Assembly (NCBI GenBank): GCA_964477085.1
Contig: CAYZDF010000011.1
Coordinates: forward strand, 1 to 57,372
Origin: Dichloromethanomonas sp964477085
GTDB taxonomy: Bacteria; Bacillota; Desulfitobacteriia; Desulfitobacteriales; Syntrophobotulaceae
Direction: 5' to 3'
DNA: 57,372 nt
Shown piece by piece: positions 8,905-18,419 of this stretch. Position 1 is the stretch's first letter, and the number at the start of each line of letters is the position of its first letter. A model generated the notes under the pieces. That model saw only the letters and a program-made list of their open reading frames with translations, was not told where the DNA came from and made no database searches. Position numbers and translations under genes: made by a program.

Positions 8905-10296
8905 ATGCTTAAAACCACTATTAGGGAAATTTTCGGACAGGGAGAACTGATGCTCAATCAGCAAGTACAATTGCAGGGATGGGTAAGGACAGTTAGATCA
9001 TCTAAAGATTTTGGTTTTATTGAATTAAATGATGGAAGTTTCTTTAAGAACCTGCAAATTGTATTTGATCAAAAACTTGATAATTTTGAGGATATTTGCA
9101 AACTTAGCGTTAGTTCAGCACTTACCGTGGAAGGAAACTTAGTAGCATCTCCTGGGGCTAACCAGCCCTATGAAATTAAGGCTGAGCATATCGTAATTGA
9201 GAATGCTTGCCAAGCTGAGTATCCCCTTCAGAAGAAAAGGCACAGCCTCGAATTCTTAAGAACAATCTCTCATCTCCGCCCCAGGACAAACACCTTTTCA
9301 GCTGTGTTCAGGTTAAGATCGGTCATCGCCTATGCCGTGCATCAATACTTCCAGGAAAGAGGATTTATTTATGTACATACTCCGATCATCACCGGAAGTG
9401 ATGCTGAAGGTGCAGGGGAAATGTTCAGGGTTTCTACCCTGAAACTGGGTAAACTCCCTCGCAATGAGCAAGGTGAGATCGATTTTCGTCAGGATTTCTT
9501 TGGCAGGGAGACAAACCTGACGGTCAGTGGTCAGCTCAATGCTGAAAGCTTTTGTTTGGCCTTCAAGAACGTTTATACCTTTGGGCCAACTTTTCGAGCG
9601 GAGAATTCCAATACAGCCAGGCATGCTGCAGAATTTTGGATGATCGAACCTGAAATCGCTTTTGCCGACCTGAATGATGATAAAGCGATGGCAGAAGATA
9701 TGATTAAGTATTTGATCCGTTATGCCTTGGAACAATGTCCGGAAGAAATGGATTTCTTCCATAAGTTCATCGATAAAGAACTGATGGATCGTCTGAACAA
9801 TGTCCTGGAATCAGAATTTGGGCATATCACCTATACAGAAGCTATCGAAATCCTGAAGAAATCAAACAATACCTTCGAATATCTGGTTGAGTGGGGTCTT
9901 GACCTGCAAACCGAACATGAACGTTACCTGACCGAAAAAGTATTCGGTAAGCCTGTGTTCATCACCGACTACCCCAAAGATATTAAAGCTTTCTATATGA
10001 GACTGAATGATGATGGCAAGACTGTAGCGGCCATGGACCTCCTCGTTCCTGGGGTGGGAGAAATAATAGGTGGCAGCCAGAGAGAGGAAAGAGGAGACCT
10101 TCTTAGCCAGCAGATTAGGGAGTTGGGTATGGAGGAAGAGGCTTATTGGTGGTATCTGGAGCTTCGTAAATACGGTGGCGTTAAACATGCAGGTTTTGGA
10201 TTAGGCTTTGAGAGACTGATAATGTATCTGAGTGGTGTATCTAATATCAGGGATGTCATCCCCTTCCCACGAACAGTTAAGTCAGCTGATTTCTAG
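8905..10296 (+). CDS. asnS: Asparaginyl-tRNA synthetase
   Basis: This is a class IIb aminoacyl-tRNA synthetase of 463 residues that charges tRNA-Asn in the cytoplasm. An OB-fold anticodon-binding domain (about 1-110, with VQLQGWVRTVRSSKDFGFIE) precedes the catalytic domain. Motif 2 is in the region FGPTFRAENSNTARHAAEFW, and motif 3 in GFGLGFERLIMYLSG. I place the start at ATG 8905 because AAGGAG (8891-8896) sits eight bases before it and overlaps the alternative GTG 8896. No T-box leader is present in the short upstream gap. A strong hairpin follows the stop. Confidence 0.95.
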   Translation: MLKTTIREIFGQGELMLNQQVQLQGWVRTVRSSKDFGFIELNDGSFFKNLQIVFDQKLDNFEDICKLSVSSALTVEGNLVASPGANQPYEIKAEHIVIENACQAEYPLQKKRHSLEFLRTISHLRPRTNTFSAVFRLRSVIAYAVHQYFQERGFIYVHTPIITGSDAEGAGEMFRVSTLKLGKLPRNEQGEIDFRQDFFGRETNLTVSGQLNAESFCLAFKNVYTFGPTFRAENSNTARHAAEFWMIEPEIAFADLNDDKAMAEDMIKYLIRYALEQCPEEMDFFHKFIDKELMDRLNNVLESEFGHITYTEAIEILKKSNNTFEYLVEWGLDLQTEHERYLTEKVFGKPVFITDYPKDIKAFYMRLNDDGKTVAAMDLLVPGVGEIIGGSQREERGDLLSQQIRELGMEEEAYWWYLELRKYGGVKHAGFGLGFERLIMYLSGVSNIRDVIPFPRTVKSADF

Positions 10297-10331
10297 AGGG
10301 TTGAACTAAAGAAAAATATAAATTAAATGAT

Positions 10332-10370
10332 CAAAGCGAAGGAACAGATTTCCTTCGCTTTGGACGTCTT
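10332..10370 (+). terminator. Perfect 13-bp terminator hairpin after asnS
   Basis: CAAAGCGAAGGAA (10332-10344) is fully complementary to TTCCTTCGCTTTG (10350-10362 or so) with a short loop. The T run after it is poor, but the stem is very stable. Confidence 0.65.
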
Positions 10371-10455
10371 ATAAGATACTTACAGGAAAAAGGAGAGATA
10401 TTAGGATTTAATTTTAGAATTTAAATCATATTTGTTATGTTAGGAGGTTGTATGC

Positions 10456-12528
10456 ATGAAAGGTTTCAAGTATCTGGCTTTTCTATGTCTGTTATGCTTG
10501 ACAGTTATTGTTGGCATTGATGGTACTGTTGACAGAAGCATCCAGGCTTCTGTCAACACCTTTAACAATGAGCTGTTACCTACAGTGGGGTCGTATGAGA
10601 ATCTTAAGAAGATTCTAAAAGCAACTCAAAACAGGGACTTCTATGGTGGACGAATAGCCTTGGGAATGAATGGAGCAGTACTGGAAAAGGCTGAGGAAGC
10701 GAAAGCCGCCACTGCTACAGATTCCGGAGTAAGTGGTGGCGGAGGTGGCGACTACTCCAAAACCAATGTTCAGGTTCGAGGGGTTGATGAGGCAGATACC
10801 GTCAAAACAGATGGTGAATATATCTATAAGATTACCAATAATAAATTGGTCGTTGCTAAAGCCTATCCGGCTGAAGAGATCAAAGTGGTATCAACAATAG
10901 TCTATAATGAGCAGATGTTTCCTGCAGAGATGTACGTTGATAATAAACACTTGATTGTTATACTCAATCAAAGTTACTACAATCTAAGAGAACCGCTTCC
11001 GGTAGATGGTATCGTCAAGAAAGAAAAGATGCCGCGAATTGGCCCCTTTGAGTCCAGTATAAAGGTTATTGTTTATGATCTCGCAGACCGAACTAATCTG
11101 AAACAGGTACGAGAAGTAGAAATAGATGGTGAATACGTTTCTTCTAGAAAAGTCGGCAATAACCTTTATCTTGTCAATAATAAATTTATCCCGGTTCATC
11201 TTCTGGAAACCCATAACGAAGAATTGCCCACCCCTGCCTATAGGGATAGTGCCGAGGGAAATGAAGTAAAGCGGATCGGGTATGCGGATATTTGTTATTT
11301 TCCTGGTTCACCAGAAGCCAACTACCTGATTATCGCCAGTATTAACCTGGATAGTATGACTGACAGCAAAACGGAAATAAAGACTTACCTTGGAGCCGGC
11401 CAAAATATCTATAGTTCTCTGGAAAATTTATTTGTTGCTGTTCCCGAATATAAATTCGAAAATGTAAAGCCATTACCACAAACCGACACCCCGGATACCA
11501 ATAGGCCAGAAGCTTCCCTGGTTAAACCATCCATTCTTCTTATGCCGACAGAAGAAAATACCGCTATCTATAAATTCAGCCTGAAAGAAGGAAGTACGGA
11601 ATATGTAGGTAAAGGTACTGTTACTGGAAGGATTCTGAACCAGTTCAGCATGGATGAACACAATGGCTATTTCCGAATTGCAACGACGGAGCAGAAGTAT
11701 ACTCCGAACTCAGAGAACATGACCAATCATCTCTTTATCCTGGGTGCGTCCATGAATATTAAAGGTAAGATTGAGAATATTGCACCAGGAGAGAAAATTT
11801 ATTCTGTGCGTTTTCTAGGCGACAGAGGTTATATGGTTACCTTTAAAACAGTCGATCCGCTGTTCGTGTTGGATCTTAAAGACCCCTCAGAGCCAAAGAT
11901 CCTAGGAGAATTAAAAATTCCAGGTTACAGTAACTACCTTCACACCTATGATGAAAACCATATTATCGGTTTCGGAAAAGAGGCCATTGAAGTAGAAGAA
12001 CCTCATTGGTCAGGGCAAGGTACAACGAAGAATGCTTACTACTTGGGGATGAAAATAGCCCTCTTCGATGTCAGTGATGTCAATAATCCGAAAGAAAAGT
12101 TCAAGGTTGAGATTGGAGACAGAGGAACGGATTCTGAACTGTTCTGGAACCATAAAGCGTTATTATTCAGCAAAGAGAAGAACTTGATGGCTTTCCCGGT
12201 AACAGTTTGCGAGCGGGATCCAGTGCGTATCAATAAAGATGAATATCTGACCCGAATAGATCCGCGCCTCGCCTACGGGATACCAGTATTCCAGGGGGCC
12301 ATGGTGTATAATCTCACCGAAAACGGCTTCAACCTGAAAGGGATGGTAACCCACCAACCTGATGGGAGGATCCTCGATCTCCAACGAACCGGTCAGTACG
12401 ACTATAACCGCGATATATCCAGAGTCTTATATATTGACGATACCATTTACACCATATCCAATGGTTATCTTAAAGCGAGTGATCTGGATTTTTTACAAGA
12501 AAAAGGTGGCATAACAATTCTGAATTAA
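10456..12528 (+). CDS. Secreted beta-propeller domain protein
   Basis: This 690-residue protein has an N-terminal signal or anchor helix (FKYLAFLCLLCLTVIVGI), a Gly-rich linker (SGGGGGDYS) and then the family start VQVRGVDEADTVKTDGEYIYKI. That sequence marks the secreted proteins with a C-terminal beta-propeller distantly related to WD40 (Beta_propel family). Later blade-like repeats include VRFLGDRGYMVTFKTVDPLF and LHTYDENHIIGFG. It should act outside the membrane; its ligand is unknown. Some relatives carry a copper amine oxidase-like domain, which is absent here. AGGAGG lies before ATG 10456, and a strong terminator follows, so it is probably a single-gene unit. Confidence 0.8.
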   Translation: MKGFKYLAFLCLLCLTVIVGIDGTVDRSIQASVNTFNNELLPTVGSYENLKKILKATQNRDFYGGRIALGMNGAVLEKAEEAKAATATDSGVSGGGGGDYSKTNVQVRGVDEADTVKTDGEYIYKITNNKLVVAKAYPAEEIKVVSTIVYNEQMFPAEMYVDNKHLIVILNQSYYNLREPLPVDGIVKKEKMPRIGPFESSIKVIVYDLADRTNLKQVREVEIDGEYVSSRKVGNNLYLVNNKFIPVHLLETHNEELPTPAYRDSAEGNEVKRIGYADICYFPGSPEANYLIIASINLDSMTDSKTEIKTYLGAGQNIYSSLENLFVAVPEYKFENVKPLPQTDTPDTNRPEASLVKPSILLMPTEENTAIYKFSLKEGSTEYVGKGTVTGRILNQFSMDEHNGYFRIATTEQKYTPNSENMTNHLFILGASMNIKGKIENIAPGEKIYSVRFLGDRGYMVTFKTVDPLFVLDLKDPSEPKILGELKIPGYSNYLHTYDENHIIGFGKEAIEVEEPHWSGQGTTKNAYYLGMKIALFDVSDVNNPKEKFKVEIGDRGTDSELFWNHKALLFSKEKNLMAFPVTVCERDPVRINKDEYLTRIDPRLAYGIPVFQGAMVYNLTENGFNLKGMVTHQPDGRILDLQRTGQYDYNRDISRVLYIDDTIYTISNGYLKASDLDFLQEKGGITILN

Positions 12529-12570
12529 GGTTGAGTTAAGAAAGTTACCCTGGAACCCTATGGGAAAAAC

Positions 12571-12610
12571 CACCCCTTGAATCTATATTTTTCAAGGGGT
12601 GATTTTTTGT
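12571..12610 (+). terminator. Strong intrinsic terminator
   Basis: CACCCCTTGAA (12571-12581) pairs with TTCAAGGGGTG (12591-12601), followed by ATTTTTTG. It ends the beta-propeller transcript. Confidence 0.9.
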
Positions 12611-12729
12611 AGTATTAACCTAAGTTAATCAGTGGAAGAACCAACCAATCAAAAAATGAGTACTTTATCATGAAGCGGGAAAAATATTGATAAAAATCAC
12701 GTCAATATTAGCTGAAATACTTAAAATTG

Positions 12730-12738
12730 TGATATAAT
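12730..12738 (+). promoter_or_regulatory. Extended -10 promoter for the aminotransferase
   Basis: TGATATAAT is an ideal extended -10 (TGnTATAAT). No good -35 is seen 17 bases upstream, as expected for extended -10 promoters. It lies 57 bases before the start codon. Confidence 0.55.
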
Positions 12739-12795
12739 CCATTATTATAGAATAATATTTTTTTTTGCTGTTTTGCTACAAGGAGGAAGTTTACC

Positions 12796-13974
12796 ATGCC
12801 GAATAAAGAAATGCTTCTTGTTCCCGGACCAACACCAGTTGTAGACGAGATCTATGAAGCACTCTCCCGTGAGACCATGACTCATACCGACATGAGATTT
12901 TCAGCGCTGTTTAGTGAAGCGTTGTCTATTACCAAGAAGATGTTCAATACCGATGGTGAGGTATTTGTCATAGCTGGATCCGGAACTCTTTCCATGGAGA
13001 TGGCACTTATTAACACCATCGCTCCAGGGGAGAAGATTCTCATCGTGAGCCATGGGTACTTCGGGGATCGGTTTATTGGCATCACCAATGCTTTAGGTAT
13101 TAAGGCTGAAGCTCTTGTGGCAGAATGGGGTAAACAAGTTAGTCTTGAGCTTATTGAAGAAAAGCTTAAAGAAGGTGGCTTTAAAGCAGTCACAATCACA
13201 CATGTCGATACTTCTACCGGGGTGATGTCCAATCTGGATGAATTGGTTCCGATTGTCAAGAAATATGGCGCCCTGTTCATCCTGGACGGTGTATGTGCCT
13301 CCGCCGCCTTGGAAGAAGATATGAACAAGGAATACGGTGGCAATGATAATAAAATTGATATCGTCCTCACCGCTTCTCAAAAAGCGATCGGTGTCCCACC
13401 TGGCCTGGCTATCGTAGCTTTTGGTCCGAAAGCACTGGAAGCGAGAAAAGAACTAGAAAATGTCAACAGCTATTATGCGGATATCTATAATTGGATTCAT
13501 ATCATGCGGGAACCATTCAAATACTTTGCTACTCATCCTGTGAATATGATTTATGCGTATCATCAGGCAATGAAGATTATTGAGGCCGAAGGTTTCACAG
13601 CACGTTATCAAAGACATACGTCTATCGGCAAAGCAATTCGTGCTGCCCTACAGACTTTTGGTATGACGATTCTGGCTAAAGAGGAAGTGGCTGCACCTAC
13701 CCTTAGTTGTATCCTTTATCCTGAAGGAGTGGATGATGCGGGCTTCAGATCATCTTTAGCCCAAAAAGGGCTGATTGTAGCTGGAGCATTGGGTCCCTTG
13801 GCTGGCAAGGGCTTCCGCCTGGGTCATATGGGAAACACGACCAATGAGGTTTTCACCAAGGCTATCCAGGCTATCGGTGAAACACTACAGGAGCAGGGTT
13901 TCGAAGTAGACATTGAAAAGGCCATAATGATATTTAATGAAGTCTTCACCAAAAATAATATAGAAAACGAGTGA
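12796..13974 (+). CDS. Class V aminotransferase, alanine/serine-glyoxylate type
   Basis: This 392-residue PLP enzyme begins with MLLVPGPTPV, and the early ETMTHTDMRFSALF is typical of the alanine-glyoxylate/serine-pyruvate aminotransferase group (PucG and relatives). The PLP lysine is in TASQKAIGVPPG, and the carboxylate-binding Arg region in GKGFRLGHMGN. It would interconvert glyoxylate or pyruvate with glycine, serine or alanine in the cytoplasm, linking to glyA later in the window. AAGGAGGAAG stands before ATG 12796. It has its own promoter and terminator. Exact amino donor is not decidable by eye; phosphoserine or other substrates remain possible. Confidence 0.85.
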   Translation: MPNKEMLLVPGPTPVVDEIYEALSRETMTHTDMRFSALFSEALSITKKMFNTDGEVFVIAGSGTLSMEMALINTIAPGEKILIVSHGYFGDRFIGITNALGIKAEALVAEWGKQVSLELIEEKLKEGGFKAVTITHVDTSTGVMSNLDELVPIVKKYGALFILDGVCASAALEEDMNKEYGGNDNKIDIVLTASQKAIGVPPGLAIVAFGPKALEARKELENVNSYYADIYNWIHIMREPFKYFATHPVNMIYAYHQAMKIIEAEGFTARYQRHTSIGKAIRAALQTFGMTILAKEEVAAPTLSCILYPEGVDDAGFRSSLAQKGLIVAGALGPLAGKGFRLGHMGNTTNEVFTKAIQAIGETLQEQGFEVDIEKAIMIFNEVFTKNNIENE

Positions 13975-14072
13975 TCCTTTTAAAAAAGTAACCTTTTTTG
14001 GATATGCCTGATTTTAATAACACTAGTTTTGCTTGCGATGTTTGAAAGGCTTCTTCCACTATCAAACGTAAG

Positions 14073-14107
14073 ACTCTCTGGATATATTTCCAGGGAGTTT
14101 TTTTGTT
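14073..14107 (+). terminator. Intrinsic terminator
   Basis: ACTCTCTGGA pairs with TCCAGGGAGT (one G-T pair) and is followed by TTTTTTTG. It ends the aminotransferase unit. Confidence 0.85.
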
Positions 14108-14245
14108 AACATAATAAAGCTTAAAAAAAATATGGTGGAACTGGATAATAAACCAAGCTTAAAGCCAAAATAAGAAAAAATAGAATCCCCAATATATTTT
14201 TTACAATGCAAAAATGATTTAAAGAAAAACAGGTGAGGTGGAAAC

Positions 14246-14953
14246 ATGTACGCTGGCTCTAAAAAGAAGAATGAAAGTAAAGTATTTCGAATCTTGACAG
14301 TAAGTCTGGTTCTGTGTTTGGTTCTTTCAGCAGTAAGCCACGCAGCACTGGGAGACCGAACTCTTTCCCAGGGGTCTAAAGGTTCTGAAGTAAAAGATTT
14401 GCAGAAAAGGCTTACTCAGATAGGTTACCAAGTGGGAAAAGTAGATGGTGTCTACGGAAAAGCTACAACCGCTGCAGTGAAGAGGTTTCAGAAGAGCAGA
14501 GGCCTTAAAGCAGATGGTGTTGCCGGCAAGAAAACTATTGATGAACTAATGAGGCTGACAGGAGAAAGCAAGACAGCTACAGGCAAGAAAGTAGGACATA
14601 AAAATTCTGATGTCCAGCTTCTGGCACGCTGCATCCATTCCGAGGGACGGGGAGAGCCCTACATCGGCCAGGTTGCGATCGGAGCTTGCGTGATGAACAG
14701 GATCAAAAGTTCGTCATTCCCCAATACAATCGCCGGTATCGTTTACCAACCCAGGGCCTTCTCGGCGGTCGATGATGGACAGATAAATTTACAGCCTGAT
14801 GAGACAGCCGTTAAAGCAGCCAGGGAAGCGATGAATGGCTCTGACCCGACTGGCGGTGCAATTTATTATTTTAATCCGGCTAAAACCAAAAACAAGTTTA
14901 TCTGGTCGAGACCTCAAATTAAGAAAATTGGCAAACATATTTTTGCACGCTAG
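14246..14953 (+). CDS. sleB: Spore cortex-lytic enzyme SleB
   Basis: The 235-residue product has a signal sequence (FRILTVSLVLCLVLSAVSHA) and one peptidoglycan-binding repeat (about 38-105: LSQGSKGSEVKDLQKRL ... GVYGKATTAAVKRFQ). Then comes the SleB/CwlJ hydrolase domain from about 125 (LLARCIHSEGRGEPYIGQVA ... YYFNPAKT). SleB is a lytic transglycosylase that opens the spore cortex in germination; the Glu in HSEGRGE is the expected catalytic residue. It is followed after five bases by ypeB, its usual partner. Expression in the forespore is expected from the family; I could not read a convincing forespore sigma-factor promoter upstream. Confidence 0.93.
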   Translation: MYAGSKKKNESKVFRILTVSLVLCLVLSAVSHAALGDRTLSQGSKGSEVKDLQKRLTQIGYQVGKVDGVYGKATTAAVKRFQKSRGLKADGVAGKKTIDELMRLTGESKTATGKKVGHKNSDVQLLARCIHSEGRGEPYIGQVAIGACVMNRIKSSSFPNTIAGIVYQPRAFSAVDDGQINLQPDETAVKAAREAMNGSDPTGGAIYYFNPAKTKNKFIWSRPQIKKIGKHIFAR

Positions 14954-14958
14954 GTGGG

Positions 14959-16380
14959 ATGAAAATGAAAGAAGAAACCAAGATTAAAATTCTGTCCCTG
15001 CTCACCCTAACCTTAACGATAGGGCTCGCCTTTTCGATTGGATGGGGAATATATGAGTACCGTATGCTTAGGGAATATAAAATCGAGACGGAAAATCAGT
15101 ATAAGAGAGCATTAAATGAGCTCGTCACAACGTTAAACGAAGTTGAAACTAGCATGTCCAAAGTTAAAGTTGCCCATAGCCCAGCTCAAAAAGTGCTATA
15201 TCTGGGTGAAACCTGGAAAGGGAGCGATACTGCTGTCAGTAAACTTGGGCAGCTTCCGGCTGATGAAGTCGGGATAAGCTATGTCGACACGTTAGTTAAT
15301 CAGGTCGGTGACTTCAGTAAAATGATGACTCGAAAAGTTGCATCTGTAGAAGATATGAGTGCCAAAGAGAGAGATATGTTCAATGATATGCATGAAAGGG
15401 TTATTGAAGTGAACCGGGTGGTCCAACAGATATCTCAACAGTTCTATACTGAGGACCTTGCCTGGGTCGATAAGCCACCCGGATTGCTTCAGAAGATGGG
15501 CATCGGTAAGAGTATCCAGACAGCTGCCCAAGGAGAAGAGAGTGGTGCTGGTAATCAGGGAGAACAAGCTACTCAGCAAACACCTTCCTCGGTAAGGGGG
15601 GGACTCAAGCAATTGGATGTCAGCCTTCAGAAATACCCGCCGTTTACCTATCAGGGAGAACTCGATAAACATTACGTCGAGAAACCATTAGGACTGCCCT
15701 CAGGAGAGATAAATGAAAGCAAAGCAGTAGCAGTGGCTAAAGACTTTTTGAAGAAAGTCGGCTATGATGGGGCCACACCCCAGGTTACAGGACTATCTCA
15801 GGGTCCCCTTGGCGGATTCGGTTTAACCTACAAAGAGTCCTATCTGGAAGTCAGCAAAAAAGGTGGTGTCGTAACCTATTATCGGGATCAACGAGAGATT
15901 GCCGATCGTCAGTATGACATCAAAAAGGCTATTGAAAAAACCTACGATACCTTGAAAAAGCTGAATTGGGATCTTGTGGTTACCTCAAACCAGGATCTAG
16001 GTTCAACCATTCAGATTGATGCTGTGGCCCAGGAAAACGGTGTCAGGTTATATCCTGATAAGGTAAGGTTAACAGTAGCAACGGATAATGGGGAACTCGT
16101 GGGTTTTGATGCCAGCCCTTACTATGCTTATCATCACGACCGAAAACTGAACAAAGTTTTAACCCTTGATCAGGCCAAGACCAAGCTGAATAAAAACTTC
16201 AAGATCATCGAAAACAGATTAGCTCTGATTTCCAAAGCAGGAACAGATGAAGCATTTTGTTACGAGTTCAGAGGGACAGCATTTGGTGAAGAATATCTTG
16301 TCTATATCAATGCCCTGGATGGATCTGAAGAGAAGATCAGTAGAATTATCGATACACCTAGAGGAAAGCTGATTCAGTAA
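14959..16380 (+). CDS. ypeB: Germination protein YpeB
   Basis: This 473-residue protein has one N-terminal membrane helix (ILSLLTLTLTIGLAFSIGWG), a long helical region to about residue 230, and a C-terminal part with three PepSY-like repeats (ESKAVAVAKDFLKKVGYDG; LDQAKTKLNKNF). YpeB is needed to place and protect SleB in the spore until germination. The gene lies five bases after sleB with AGGTGGG between, so the two are one operon. An acidic/Gln-rich linker at about 190-215 is typical. It closes with a hairpin terminator at 16508-16543. Confidence 0.92.
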   Translation: MKMKEETKIKILSLLTLTLTIGLAFSIGWGIYEYRMLREYKIETENQYKRALNELVTTLNEVETSMSKVKVAHSPAQKVLYLGETWKGSDTAVSKLGQLPADEVGISYVDTLVNQVGDFSKMMTRKVASVEDMSAKERDMFNDMHERVIEVNRVVQQISQQFYTEDLAWVDKPPGLLQKMGIGKSIQTAAQGEESGAGNQGEQATQQTPSSVRGGLKQLDVSLQKYPPFTYQGELDKHYVEKPLGLPSGEINESKAVAVAKDFLKKVGYDGATPQVTGLSQGPLGGFGLTYKESYLEVSKKGGVVTYYRDQREIADRQYDIKKAIEKTYDTLKKLNWDLVVTSNQDLGSTIQIDAVAQENGVRLYPDKVRLTVATDNGELVGFDASPYYAYHHDRKLNKVLTLDQAKTKLNKNFKIIENRLALISKAGTDEAFCYEFRGTAFGEEYLVYINALDGSEEKISRIIDTPRGKLIQ

Positions 16381-16504
16381 ATTGAAATGTATATAGTTGC
16401 TTATTTTGAAAATTCAAGGTAATCATATAAAAACCCGGGGAAACAAGTCTAATAGGACTTGAATTTATAGATCTTTACCAGTAGAATAATAAAATAGTTA
16501 TCAA

Positions 16505-16543
16505 TTGAGCAGAGAAGTGACTATTTCTCTGCTTAACTTTTTT
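16505..16543 (+). terminator. Intrinsic terminator of sleB-ypeB
   Basis: AGCAGAGAA (16508-16516) pairs with TTCTCTGCT (16525-16533), followed by TAACTTTTTT. The 287-base gap to argS shows no T-box sequence. Confidence 0.8.
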
Positions 16544-16667
16544 CAATGATGCATAATTCGCCAAGGTAGTTGTCAAAGATGTATGTACTGGCATTTTCAG
16601 TCAATATGTATTAAAATTTTAGATATTAAATGATCGAGTGCATCTTTCCGATAAAGGAGGAGCTTAG

Positions 16668-18353
16668 ATGAGCCTATATGAAAAAATTAAAGAAACAATC
16701 TACCAGGAATTAACGCAGGCAATCCTGACAGCGCGGGAAAAAGGTGAAATCAGTTTTGATGAGTTACCACTTTATGTCCTGGAGGAACCTCGTGAACGCC
16801 AGCACGGTGATTTGGCAACGAATCTGGCAATGCTACTCACTAAACAGGCTAGAAAAGCTCCCAGAGAAATTGCTGGAATTATCATCGCTAATCTAGAAAA
16901 GGACAGAACTATGATCACCTCCTGCGAGATAGCAGGGCCGGGGTTTATTAACTTTCGCCTAGACCCAAGTTGGCTGACCGGCGTCATCCCCGAAGTTTTG
17001 GCCCTTGGCGATAAATACGGATTTGTGAATATCGGTAAAGGGGAAAAAGTACAGGTAGAGTTTGTTAGTGCTAATCCGACAGGGCTGTTACATATGGGCA
17101 ATGCCAGAGGAGCTGCTTTAGGTGATAGCCTGGCTTCACTTCTTGCTATGGCAGGTTATGACGTGAGTCGTGAATTCTACATCAATGACGCCGGCAATCA
17201 GATTCATAATTTTGCGCTTTCTTTAGAGGCGCGTTATCTCCAACAACTCGGCCATGATACACCTTTTCCTGAAGCAGGTTATCATGGAGAAGATCTCATC
17301 GATACGGTTATAAAGATCATCGAACAGGATGGTGATCGCTATGTCAACATGGAAGAGGAACTTCGCAGAGAGTCGTTGGTTCGCTTTGCTTTGGAGGAAA
17401 AGATTGCCAGCATAAAAGAAACACTGGAGGAATTTGGTGTTTATTACGATGTATGGTTTAGTGAACAATCGCTCCATGATTCCGGGTATGTTCAGAATAC
17501 AACGACAGCATTAGATAAAAAGGGATATATCTATGAGAAAGAGGGGGCCTTATGGCTCAAGTCCAGTCTCTTTGGGGATGAAAAAGATGAGGTTATTGTA
17601 CGCAGTAACGGTGTTCCAACTTATTTTGCTGCCGATATCGCTTATCATCTGAACAAATTTGAACGTGGTTTCGACCGTGTCATCAATATTTGGGGTGCAG
17701 ACCACCATGGACATGTCGCTCGGATGAAGGGTGCAATGCAGGCTCTTGGCCACGATCCGGATTCTCTTCAGATTATTCTCATGCAGCTGGTTAGACTGAT
17801 TCAAGATGGAGAAATCGTTCGCATGTCCAAACGTTCGGGACAGTACATCACCCTAAAGGAACTCATGGACGAGGTCGGGAAAGACGCGGCCAGGTTCTTC
17901 TTTATCATGCGTGATCCTGATTCAACTGTGGAGTTTGATCTGGATCTGGCCAAATCTCAATCTGCGGACAACCCTGTTTTCTACGTACAATACGCCCATG
18001 CGCGTCTTTGCAGCATTCTGAGACAAGCGAAGGAGCAGGGCTATGACCCTGAGGTTGTTCCCGGAGAACATCATTTTGAGCAGCTGACTTCTCCAGAAGA
18101 AAGAGATCTATTGAAAAAGATCGCTGACCTGCCTGGGGAGATTGCTTTAGCGGCTAAATTAACTGAACCGCATCGACTGGCGAGATATGTACTCGAGCTT
18201 TCATCGTTATTTCATACCTTCTATAACAGTCAAAGAGTGCTGATTGAAGATGAGACACTTCGAACAGCAAGGCTTGGACTGATAAGAGCAATCAGACAGG
18301 TCTTAGCTAATGTGCTTAAAATACTTGGGGTCTCAGCTCCGGAAAGAATGTAA
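16668..18353 (+). CDS. argS: Arginyl-tRNA synthetase
   Basis: This is a class I synthetase of 561 residues. It has the N-terminal additional domain of ArgRS, the HIGH-type motif as HMGN in NPTGLLHMGNARGAALGD, the KMSKS-type loop as RMSKRSGQ, and the helical anticodon-binding C-terminus ending in the usual PERM. It charges tRNA-Arg. AAAGGAGGAG precedes ATG 16668. pyrG follows 66 bases later on the same strand without a clear terminator, so readthrough into pyrG is plausible. Confidence 0.96.
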   Translation: MSLYEKIKETIYQELTQAILTAREKGEISFDELPLYVLEEPRERQHGDLATNLAMLLTKQARKAPREIAGIIIANLEKDRTMITSCEIAGPGFINFRLDPSWLTGVIPEVLALGDKYGFVNIGKGEKVQVEFVSANPTGLLHMGNARGAALGDSLASLLAMAGYDVSREFYINDAGNQIHNFALSLEARYLQQLGHDTPFPEAGYHGEDLIDTVIKIIEQDGDRYVNMEEELRRESLVRFALEEKIASIKETLEEFGVYYDVWFSEQSLHDSGYVQNTTTALDKKGYIYEKEGALWLKSSLFGDEKDEVIVRSNGVPTYFAADIAYHLNKFERGFDRVINIWGADHHGHVARMKGAMQALGHDPDSLQIILMQLVRLIQDGEIVRMSKRSGQYITLKELMDEVGKDAARFFFIMRDPDSTVEFDLDLAKSQSADNPVFYVQYAHARLCSILRQAKEQGYDPEVVPGEHHFEQLTSPEERDLLKKIADLPGEIALAAKLTEPHRLARYVLELSSLFHTFYNSQRVLIEDETLRTARLGLIRAIRQVLANVLKILGVSAPERM

Positions 18354-18419
18354 CTAGAGATAAGAGATTAGGTAGTTTAATACAAAATGAAACGAGATAT
18401 TAAGAAAGGGTAGAGAAGG

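Noticed and set aside
16381..16667. T-box leader before argS (also checked for asnS and glyA)
   Set aside because: No conserved T-box sequence (GGGTGG...ACCGCG) was seen; the argS gap holds only the ypeB terminator.
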